A stretch of DNA of 5,415 nt from Patescibacteria group bacterium (GTDB taxonomy: Bacteria > Patescibacteriota > Patescibacteriia > UBA9934). The DNA lies in the NCBI GenBank assembly GCA_030916555.1, contig JAUPWK010000009.1, forward strand, positions 1-5,415. The letters run 5' to 3'. The position numbers were made by a program, and so were the translations under genes. Under the pieces are notes generated by a model. The model made no database searches and had not been told where the DNA came from. It worked only from the letters and a program-made list of their open reading frames with translations. Shown here in pieces: positions 1-5,415 of the stretch; the first letter of the stretch is position 1, and each line of letters starts with the position of its first letter.

Positions 1-417
1 GAGCTTAGTGAGCTTAAAAGCCTCGGGATCGATATCTTTAGGATTTTCGATGTGACCACCGCGACAAAGGTCGACATAATTACCTGACTTATAGAACGTC
101 AGATTCTGGCCGTCTTTAGAAAACTCGTTGATGAGTTCGGTCTTATATGGATTGTTCACGAACTCCTTACGAGCTTCATCGGCACTCACATCAATGCGCT
201 CAAATGACTTCCAAGTGGTTAAAATCTTGCGCATGCGCTTCTCAATCTTTGGAAGCTCGGTCTCAGAAATCGGTTCTGGGAATTCAAAATCGTAGTAAAA
301 GCCGTCTTCAATAGCCGGACCGATAGTGCGCTTAGCATCGGGATACATCTCAAGCACGGCGGCAGCGAGAAGGTGGGCCAACGAGTGACGATAGTGTTCA
401 AGTTCTTGAGGGTTCAT
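1..417 (-). CDS. thrS: Threonyl-tRNA synthetase, N-terminal part (runs off the window), TGS-less form
   Basis: This gene charges tRNA-Thr with threonine in the cytoplasm. Only the first 139 codons are visible; the catalytic core and anticodon-binding domain lie beyond the window. What is present is the N2 editing (SAD) domain, which removes serine mischarged onto tRNA-Thr. Its two metal/catalytic motifs are intact: HSLAH (His11 and His15) and CRGGH (Cys118 and His122, the usual form being CRGPH). GPAIEDGFYYDFE at about residues 33-45 is also typical of the family. Most bacterial ThrRS begin with a TGS domain of about 60 residues, and here it is absent. The ATG at 417-415 is the earliest possible start, because an in-frame TAA stands at 426-424 and the codons between are TTA and CCT. 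No Shine-Dalgarno sequence precedes it. The gene sits 12 bases after the U tract of a T-box terminator, so its expression is probably controlled by uncharged tRNA-Thr. Identity is very secure. Confidence 0.96.
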   Translation of the reverse strand, partial: MNPQELEHYRHSLAHLLAAAVLEMYPDAKRTIGPAIEDGFYYDFEFPEPISETELPKIEKRMRKILTTWKSFERIDVSADEARKEFVNNPYKTELINEFSKDGQNLTFYKSGNYVDLCRGGHIENPKDIDPEAFKLTKL

Positions 418-429
418 AGGTAATTAAAC

Positions 430-465
430 AAAAACCGACCAATGTCTTAAAGAGACGCTGGTCGG
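430..465 (-). terminator. Rho-independent terminator of the thrS T-box leader
   Basis: Read on the minus strand, CCGACCA (465-459) pairs perfectly with TGGTCGG (441-435). An inner GTCT/AGAC helix (456-453 with 447-444) extends the stem, and TTTTT (434-430) follows directly. This is a classic intrinsic terminator, placed between the leader and the thrS ATG at 417. Its 5' arm shares positions 462-465 with the 3' arm of the antiterminator, so the two structures exclude each other. Confidence 0.9.
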
Positions 466-496
466 GGTCAAACTTGAGTTCGACGGTTCCACCCGA
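462..496 (-). promoter_or_regulatory. T-box antiterminator containing the conserved T-box sequence
   Basis: On the minus strand the sequence GGGTGGAACCGTCG (494-481) matches the T-box consensus (AGGGUGGNACCGCG). It folds exactly as the family does. Helix A1 is TCGGG (496-492) with CCCGA (466-462). A seven-base bulge, TGGAACC (491-485), carries the UGGN that pairs with the tRNA acceptor end. Helix A2 is GTC (484-482) with GAC (469-467), and can be prolonged by a G-U pair and AACT/AGTT. From family knowledge, an uncharged tRNA stabilises this fold and prevents the terminator. Both the primary motif and the two helices fit, which makes chance similarity unlikely. Confidence 0.9.
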
Positions 497-590
497 ATTC
501 CTCTTCCTCTTGCCAATGCTTGAGGTCGAGGCACTTTTTGGATTGTCTTTTCACTCCCGGATTGGTAGTCCGATCATTGCGAATAACCTT

Positions 591-619
591 ACTATAGCGA
601 GCTCGTTACTGGTGGTCAA
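591..619 (-). promoter_or_regulatory. Candidate sigma70-type promoter for thrS
   Basis: On the minus strand, TTGACC (619-614) is separated by exactly 17 bases from TATAGT (596-591). Each hexamer differs from the sigma70 consensus at one position and the spacing is ideal. Transcription would start near 584, giving a leader of about 167 bases before the thrS ATG. It overlaps a possible Stem I (596-641), so one of the two readings may be coincidental. I favour the promoter because I see no equally good one upstream. Confidence 0.6.
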
Positions 620-641
620 GAGGTTCATCGCTCTTCTCGCT
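596..641 (-). promoter_or_regulatory. Alternative: short Stem I with Thr specifier
   Basis: On the minus strand, AGCGAG (641-636) pairs with CTCGCT (601-596), and inside it AAGAG (635-631) pairs with CTCTT (622-618), closing an eight-base loop. The 3' side between the helices (617-602) holds two consecutive ACC triplets, one at 616-614 and one at 613-611 followed by A. That matches a threonine specifier on the 3' strand of Stem I. The arm lacks the distal part of a classical Stem I, and the 5' strand of the specifier loop is missing or paired, which is atypical. It can only act if the RNA starts upstream of 641, for example by read-through from the preceding gene. This is a structural hypothesis. 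Confidence 0.35.
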
Positions 642-656
642 AAAGTTTGAGTTAGC

Positions 657-738
657 TTGGTTAAATGGTTAAATTGGTTGTTGCAACTACCAGCTCAACC
701 AAGGCCAAGTTTCTATCAGCCGGTCAACCAATTCAACC
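657..738 (-). repeat. Inverted and tandem GGTTAA/GGTTGA repeats after the membrane protein gene
   Basis: As minus-strand RNA, GGTTGAATTGGTTG (738-725) can pair with CAACCAATTTAACC (680-667) over 14 base pairs, one being a G-U, with a 44-base loop. The stem starts only six bases after the TAG of the upstream gene. Within the same stretch, TGGTTAAA occurs twice in tandem on the plus strand (658-665 and 666-673), followed by TTGGTTG. A shorter competing hairpin joins 674-680 with 696-702. No U tract follows the long stem, so it is not a standard intrinsic terminator. It may protect the 3' end of the message or weaken read-through into the thrS leader. Confidence 0.55.
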
Positions 739-743
739 GTTCG

Positions 744-1928
744 CTACTGCTTAGGCTCTTCAATGATAATCTTGATGTGATCCTGGAGCGTTGGCACGCG
801 CTTAAGCCAGAAAGGCGTAAAGGAAACTGACACGTCCTGGATAGCCTCTGATGCCTGGAGAAGTGTGATTACCTCGTGCGGAGCCCGACCCACGAATCGG
901 TCTTTATCAAGTGTCTGTGCATCTTCAGAAATCATGGATAAACCATCCAGATACACCGTAATGCCAGCCGTGCTATTTTTGATATCAATCTCCTCTACTT
1001 CAGTACGAGATGTTTGGCGGTTCACGAGCGATACCTGAAAACCGTCAGGAACTTGCTCAGATAAAAGGCGCTCAGCGGTATTTTGGACTTGAACTTTTGG
1101 GTAATAAACTGCGGCTACCTTTTGCTTTAACGTGAGCGTAAATGAACCCACCTCCGCACCCACTGCGGCATCAGTAGATTGGGACACCGTAGTCAAACTA
1201 TAGGATTCGCCGTCAAGAACATTTCGATCAGCATTTGCACTCAATGTCTGTTTCGCTTCAGCAAGAATCTCTCCAGCAAGAACATCCACTGCGTTATCAA
1301 TATCAGCTTGCGACAAGGCACGTACATATTGCACGCCTCCCGTCATACCAGCCACACTTACGCCGTAAATCTGCGTCTGCAACGTCGCGTTCAATCCCGG
1401 AATGGTAAACTTCGACGCACCGATTTCGCCAGCCCTACCAGCTGAATCAGCCTTTACAAAGGCCTCAACCTGACCGCCTGCAGGAACTGTGACTGCGTTT
1501 TGTAATCGGAATAAAATACCCTCCTGTGAGATCAGTCGCGTCGTGGCTACAAGTGGTTGCTCTTTTGCGGATTCGTTGATCAAAGTCACATAGCCACTCG
1601 CCTTACCTTCAACCGGCTTTGCGCCCTCTGATGGCAATGTAAATACACGACTCTTTTCAATTACTGTCTCAGCTACTACGCCTTGAACCTGACTTTCAAC
1701 CGGAGAATCCTTTACGACATCAATTCTAGCTTCAACGTCGATAACTTTAGGGTCTGCGACAACGCGAATGGTGGCACGTGATACGGAAAGGTAAAGAACA
1801 CAGAGCAAGAGAAGGAAGGTGATGACAACAAAAGCCACCGCGATATGTTGATACATTCGCAGCGAGCGTGACAATGGCTTCCTCCCTGCGCCGGAGCGGA
1901 CTTCGCTCTTAGGTGCATTTTTAACCAT
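744..1928 (-). CDS. Membrane-anchored 'baseplate J-like' family protein, function unknown
   Basis: This is a complete 394-residue protein. It has a short basic N-terminus (about residues 1-25, rich in Lys and Arg), one hydrophobic membrane segment at about 29-49 and then a long extracytoplasmic part, so it is probably a type II single-pass membrane protein. The most recognisable block is residues 108-198. It contains GKASGYVTLINES, LVATTRLIS, GILFRL, VPAGG, a segment around ADSAGRAGEIG, FTIPGL and a terminal MTGG. I know this pattern from Patescibacteria proteins commonly auto-labelled 'baseplate J-like'; that label reflects distant beta-fold similarity, not a phage role. The C-terminus (about 365-391) has the pattern SVSFTPFWLKRVPTLQDHIKI seen in the same group. 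There is no cysteine outside the membrane segment and no obvious catalytic motif. The ATG at 1928 lies directly behind an extended -10 element and has no Shine-Dalgarno sequence. The upstream neighbour dnaE ends 29 bases away. Its role is unknown; envelope or surface assembly is only a guess from topology. Confidence 0.85.
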   Translation of the reverse strand: MVKNAPKSEVRSGAGRKPLSRSLRMYQHIAVAFVVITFLLLLCVLYLSVSRATIRVVADPKVIDVEARIDVVKDSPVESQVQGVVAETVIEKSRVFTLPSEGAKPVEGKASGYVTLINESAKEQPLVATTRLISQEGILFRLQNAVTVPAGGQVEAFVKADSAGRAGEIGASKFTIPGLNATLQTQIYGVSVAGMTGGVQYVRALSQADIDNAVDVLAGEILAEAKQTLSANADRNVLDGESYSLTTVSQSTDAAVGAEVGSFTLTLKQKVAAVYYPKVQVQNTAERLLSEQVPDGFQVSLVNRQTSRTEVEEIDIKNSTAGITVYLDGLSMISEDAQTLDKDRFVGRAPHEVITLLQASEAIQDVSVSFTPFWLKRVPTLQDHIKIIIEEPKQ

Positions 1929-1938
1929 AGATAGCTAG

Positions 1939-1947
1939 ATTATAACA
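1939..1947 (-). promoter_or_regulatory. Extended -10 promoter of the membrane protein gene
   Basis: On the minus strand, TGTTATAAT (1947-1939) is a perfect extended -10 element (TGN followed by TATAAT) in the 29-base gap between dnaE and the next gene. No good -35 hexamer is seen 17 bases upstream, where the sequence is still the end of dnaE. A start site about seven bases downstream falls near 1932, only a few bases before the ATG at 1928, so the message would be nearly leaderless. Confidence 0.6.
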
Positions 1948-1957
1948 CAGCCAAAAT

Positions 1958-4900
1958 CTAGTATCTTACATTATTCTCTCCAACGACGGCCGCAATCTTG
2001 CTGATCGTGTCCCGCGTAGCGAGAACGCTATATTCTGTAGCGATCTTCTTGTCTTCCCCGCCCGAGTTCACCATAAGATACACCCGAGTCGTGCCCGGTG
2101 CCGATTTCAACACGTCCCGCAGCTTCATAACTAAATCATTTCCAGGCTTTTCCGGCACAATAATTTGGAGACCTTCAGATTTTTTAACTGAGTTCAACGT
2201 TTGAATTTTCGGAGCGGTATCAACCACTTGTCGCTTCGCAACATCTTCCTGCCAATCCCCAGAAGCCAACATGCGACCCAAATCTGGAATATCAGTTTCC
2301 GCAAAACTAATCAGCGAATCTACAAGTACCGACCACTCCTGAGCTTCTGACTCCTCACGTTTGCGCACAGAGACTTTACCCGTTACAAGTACAAAGGCTT
2401 CAGGCAAAAGCTTATCTCGAACTTTGATGTACGTTTTTGGGAAGACCACCATTTCAAGTGTACTCGTAGGATCCTCAATCCGAACAAAAGCCATGGGCTC
2501 GTTCTTTTTCTTCGTAAAAATCTGCTTAATATTCGTAATAACACCAGAGACTTTCACGATCTCACCGTCAACTTTGGTAGGAATATCTTTCAAGGCCGTA
2601 GTAAACGGGGAAAACTGTTCGTAGAAAAGTGAGGTGGGGTGCGAAGACACGTACAAACCAAGGAGCTCCTTTTCCCAAGATAGCAGCACGCTCTTTGCTA
2701 CCGGCTCCGCTGGCCGTAATTCCAACTTTTGCATAGCCATCTCTGGAGTCATTTCAAACAGAGACGACTGATTTCTGTCTTTCTCTGTTTGCGCCTGCTT
2801 GTTGTACATGACCAACTGATCCAAATTTCCGACCAAAGTAACACGATCACCAAAACGGTCTAATGCCCCGCACTTCACCAACGCCTCAAGCGTTTTACGG
2901 TTAAAAGCGTGCGAGTTTACGCGCGTCAAAAAATCAGACAGATCAACAAATTGCCCACCTTGTTTTCTTTCTTTAACAATAATGTCGGCGATTTCACTTC
3001 CCACATTTTTGATCGCCTGCAAGCCCCAACGAATATTATTTGTACCCTTAACTACCGCAAAACCCGGAAAAGATTCGTTGATGTCTGGAGGAAAAACGCT
3101 CAGTCCCATGCGGCGGCACTCCTCTACCTCGATGGTAATGCGATCAATATTTCCTGAATCTGAGTTCATGAGCGCCGCCATGAAGCAGGCTGGATAATAC
3201 GCCTTCAGGTAGGCCGTACGGTATGCAATAGACGCATAGCAAGCTGCATGGGACTTGTTGAATCCGTAAGCTGCGAAATCTTCCAGCTTTTGAAAAATCT
3301 TTCTTGCAATCTCTTCACGAACACCATTCTTCATGGCGCCCTCGATGAACTTTGCCTTCATCTTTTCCATGAGTTCGGCAATCTTCTTACCCATGGCTTT
3401 ACGCAAAGAATCAGCTTCACCACCTGTGAAACCGGCTAAATCTTTTGAGACTTGCATGACTTGCTCCTGGTAGACCGGAATTCCGTAGGTTTCTCGGAAT
3501 GAGCTTTCCATGAGCGGGTGATCATAAATCACTTCTTCAATTCCGTGCTTACGACGAATGTAACTTTCAATGAATTGCATTGGACCCGGTCGATACAACG
3601 AGACCATGGCGATAATATCTTCAAAGGCTGAAGGCTGCAGCTCCTTGATGTAACGCTTCATACCATCAGATTCAAGCTGAAAGACGCCAGTGGTCTCACC
3701 GCGGCCAAGGAGCGCAAACGTCTTGGCATCATCAAGCGGCAAATGGTCCATGTCCACCACGTCTCCGGTAACTGCTCGAATAATCTCAAGCGCATCTTCA
3801 ATGATCGTTAAGTTGGACAATCCCAAGAAGTCCATCTTCACCAAACCTGCAGCCTCAGAAGCATTTAACGAATATTGGGTAACGAGCGCCATATCCTCAT
3901 GCTGACCCGCCTGGAGCGGCACGCGCTCAACGAGTGGTCGGTCTCCGATCACAATTCCGCACGCGTGCTGAGAAGCGTGCCGTGGGTTACCTTCAAGTTT
4001 GATTGCCAAATCCACCACCCGACGCGTCATGGGATTACTTTCATACATGATGCGGAGATCCGGAGATTCGACAATAGCCTCCTTGAGCGGAGTATGTTTT
4101 CCCTGAACAGGCGGAGGTACATTTTTCGCAATCTGGTCCGCCTCCTGAAATGACAAACCGAGCACTCGAGCCGCATCGCGCACCGCAGCCCGCGGCATCA
4201 GCGTTCCAAAAGTAATGATTCCCGCCACACGATCAGCTCCGTACTTCTGCGTCACATACTCAAGCACTCGACCACGTCCACGGTCAGCAAAGTCGGTATC
4301 GATATCCGGCATGGAGACACGATCCGGGTTCAAAAAACGCTCAAACAGCAAACCGTAGCGGAGCGGATCGAGATCCGTAATATGGAGCGCGTACGCCACA
4401 ATTGAACCGGCTGCTGATCCGCGTCCTGGACCCACCAACACGTTATGTTCTTTGGCCCAGTTAATATAGTCCTGCACGATCAAAAAGTACGATGAAAAAC
4501 CCATCTTACAAATGGTGGCGTATTCAAATTCGAAACGCTCCATGACATGTGTGGGAATTGGATCACCGTATCGTTCTCGCAAACCAGTTAGACACAGATC
4601 ACGCATGTATTCGTTATCGGTTTTGCCCTCTGGAAGTGGAAAATTCGGCAAGAAGTTTTTTCCAAGCTCCATTTGAAACTCGATCCGATCAGCTATGCGA
4701 CGCGTATTGAGGAGTGCCTCCGGCACATCTGCAAAAGCCTCCATGATAGATTCTGGGGTATCAAAAGAGAGATCAACTTCATCCGTGCTCGTCCGACGAT
4801 ACTCTTCAAGCGTACGGCCACGCTGAATACACAATTGCGCCTCATACGCCTCTCTGTCTTCGGTATTCAAATAAAAAACATTCTTTGTTGCCACGAGCGG

Positions 4901-5415
4901 ACAGCCAGTTTTCGCTGCTAAAATTTTAAAAGCATCATTCACCTCAACCTGACGCGGCATGTCAGGGTGATGAATAAGCTCAAGATAAAAATTGTCTTTA
5001 CCAAAAATATCTTGATAGGTAGCAATCAGGGCTTCAGCGCGTTCCAGCTCTCCATTTGCAGCTGCGGCCGGAATTTCACCACCTACCGATCCCGTCATGG
5101 CAATCAGGCCCTTAGCGTGCGCCTTCAAAAACTCATGATCAACACGCGGCTTATAGTAAAAACCCTCAAGAAAAGCTGAGGTCAAAATCTTAGAAAGATT
5201 CCGGTAACCCTCTTCGGTTTGTACCAACAACACCAAACGGAATGGTCGATCATCCAAACGAGCCCGCTTATCCGTCATGCGGTGCTGCGCTACGTAAATA
5301 TCAGCCCCAATAATTGGTTTTATCTCCGCCTCCTTACAAGCCTTCCAAAACTCCACCGCGCCATAAATAGCTCCGTTGTCTGTAAGTGCAAGTGCTTTCA
5401 TGCCCAACTCTTTGG
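1958..5415 (-). CDS. dnaE: DNA polymerase III subunit alpha (5' end outside the window)
   Basis: This is the catalytic subunit of the replicative DNA polymerase (DnaE1 type). About 1,152 residues are visible and roughly 30-45 N-terminal ones, including the usual HVHSxYSLLDG motif, are missing. The open frame reads Lys-Glu-Leu-Gly-Met at the edge, so the TTG at 5407 is an internal Leu, not a start. Counting that Leu as residue 1, the domains are: PHP domain to about 240; polymerase core with GPGRGSAAGS (326-335), catalytic Asp368 and Asp370 in PDIDTDF, and Asp526 in KMDFLGL; YRPGPM (605-610); GFNKSHAACY (715-724); helix-hairpin-helix region around 830-855; a clamp-binding QSSLF (880-884); an OB fold at about 950-1035; and a C-terminal domain to 1149. 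No intein interrupts it. The PHP metal ligands are largely replaced, so proofreading must come from a separate exonuclease. The gene ends with TAG, without a terminator before the next gene. Confidence 0.97.
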   Translation of the reverse strand, partial: KELGMKALALTDNGAIYGAVEFWKACKEAEIKPIIGADIYVAQHRMTDKRARLDDRPFRLVLLVQTEEGYRNLSKILTSAFLEGFYYKPRVDHEFLKAHAKGLIAMTGSVGGEIPAAAANGELERAEALIATYQDIFGKDNFYLELIHHPDMPRQVEVNDAFKILAAKTGCPLVATKNVFYLNTEDREAYEAQLCIQRGRTLEEYRRTSTDEVDLSFDTPESIMEAFADVPEALLNTRRIADRIEFQMELGKNFLPNFPLPEGKTDNEYMRDLCLTGLRERYGDPIPTHVMERFEFEYATICKMGFSSYFLIVQDYINWAKEHNVLVGPGRGSAAGSIVAYALHITDLDPLRYGLLFERFLNPDRVSMPDIDTDFADRGRGRVLEYVTQKYGADRVAGIITFGTLMPRAAVRDAARVLGLSFQEADQIAKNVPPPVQGKHTPLKEAIVESPDLRIMYESNPMTRRVVDLAIKLEGNPRHASQHACGIVIGDRPLVERVPLQAGQHEDMALVTQYSLNASEAAGLVKMDFLGLSNLTIIEDALEIIRAVTGDVVDMDHLPLDDAKTFALLGRGETTGVFQLESDGMKRYIKELQPSAFEDIIAMVSLYRPGPMQFIESYIRRKHGIEEVIYDHPLMESSFRETYGIPVYQEQVMQVSKDLAGFTGGEADSLRKAMGKKIAELMEKMKAKFIEGAMKNGVREEIARKIFQKLEDFAAYGFNKSHAACYASIAYRTAYLKAYYPACFMAALMNSDSGNIDRITIEVEECRRMGLSVFPPDINESFPGFAVVKGTNNIRWGLQAIKNVGSEIADIIVKERKQGGQFVDLSDFLTRVNSHAFNRKTLEALVKCGALDRFGDRVTLVGNLDQLVMYNKQAQTEKDRNQSSLFEMTPEMAMQKLELRPAEPVAKSVLLSWEKELLGLYVSSHPTSLFYEQFSPFTTALKDIPTKVDGEIVKVSGVITNIKQIFTKKKNEPMAFVRIEDPTSTLEMVVFPKTYIKVRDKLLPEAFVLVTGKVSVRKREESEAQEWSVLVDSLISFAETDIPDLGRMLASGDWQEDVAKRQVVDTAPKIQTLNSVKKSEGLQIIVPEKPGNDLVMKLRDVLKSAPGTTRVYLMVNSGGEDKKIATEYSVLATRDTISKIAAVVGENNVRY

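Larger units (their letters stand above)
418..584 (-). ncRNA. T-box riboswitch leader of thrS (minimum extent)
   Basis: This is the 5' leader that decides whether transcription enters thrS, by sensing the charging state of tRNA-Thr. The antiterminator and terminator at its 3' end are clear and are listed separately. The upper limit of 584 is the start site expected from the promoter at 591-619. Upstream of the antiterminator, a small hairpin at 557-573 (TCGGA, loop CTACCAA, TCCGG) shows the Thr codon ACC (566-564) followed by A, the usual context of a specifier. TGCC/GGCA around 511-533 could be the Stem III-type linker helix. No full-length Stem I with the distal tRNA-elbow platform fits in this extent. 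If transcription begins further upstream, the leader would extend to about 641 (see that entry). The module is confident, but the 5' boundary and specifier are not. Confidence 0.75.

Noticed and set aside
219..401. 60-codon minus-strand frame overlapping the start of thrS
   Set aside because: It is the same strand in another frame of the thrS coding region, with no family resemblance, while the thrS frame carries conserved editing motifs.
424..492. Short GTG-to-TAA frame in the thrS leader with several Thr codons, as an attenuation leader peptide
   Set aside because: It coincides with the T-box antiterminator and terminator, whose base pairing explains the sequence better; it has only two Thr codons and no run of them.
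1179..1445. Plus-strand open frames over the membrane protein gene and many more over dnaE (60-92 codons)
   Set aside because: They lie wholly inside strongly supported minus-strand genes, have no recognisable family character and no ribosome binding sites; they are antisense shadows.
744..1928. Phage tail baseplate gene or prophage remnant
   Set aside because: The protein has a membrane anchor and stands alone between dnaE and thrS; no other phage-like gene, integrase or attachment site is visible.
5405..5407. TTG as a start codon for dnaE
   Set aside because: The frame stays open to the window edge and reads Lys-Glu-Leu-Gly-Met, which matches the inside of the DnaE PHP domain; the true start is outside the window.
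1958..5415. An intein or frameshift in dnaE
   Set aside because: The frame is continuous and the conserved blocks follow each other at normal spacing.

Overview
The window is bacterial and most resembles a member of the Candidate Phyla Radiation (Patescibacteria). The evidence is a threonyl-tRNA synthetase that starts directly at its editing domain with no TGS domain, a single-pass membrane protein of the family usually auto-annotated as 'baseplate J-like' in such genomes, and tight packing on one strand. The lineage is inferred from protein character, not from a marker gene. The two complete reading frame ends both use TAG, and the long frames read through in the standard code, so there is no sign of recoded TGA.

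All genes are on the minus strand, so the biological order runs from high to low coordinates. First (5415 to 1958) is dnaE, the replicative DNA polymerase III alpha subunit, cut off at its N-terminus by the window edge. After a 29-base gap that carries an extended -10 promoter comes a 394-residue membrane-anchored protein of unknown function (1928 to 744). Then follows a 326-base non-coding region (743 to 418), and finally the first 139 codons of thrS (417 to 1), which continues beyond the window.

The non-coding region is the most interesting part. Its distal end is a well-formed T-box riboswitch module: the T-box sequence (481-494), an antiterminator whose two helices pair exactly around a seven-base bulge, and an intrinsic terminator with a U tract whose 5' arm overlaps the antiterminator's 3' arm. 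Threonine ACC triplets occur upstream as candidate specifiers. A near-consensus promoter (TTGACC, 17 bases, TATAGT) lies inside the leader. Either the leader is unusually short, or the promoter look-alike sits within a longer Stem I. The upstream part of the region holds tandem TGGTTAAA repeats and a 14-base-pair inverted repeat just after the stop codon of the membrane protein gene.

The genes are not an obvious pathway. They are a replication gene, an uncharacterised envelope protein and a translation gene, and thrS appears to have its own tRNA-sensing control. I see no mobile element, CRISPR array, tRNA gene or prophage.
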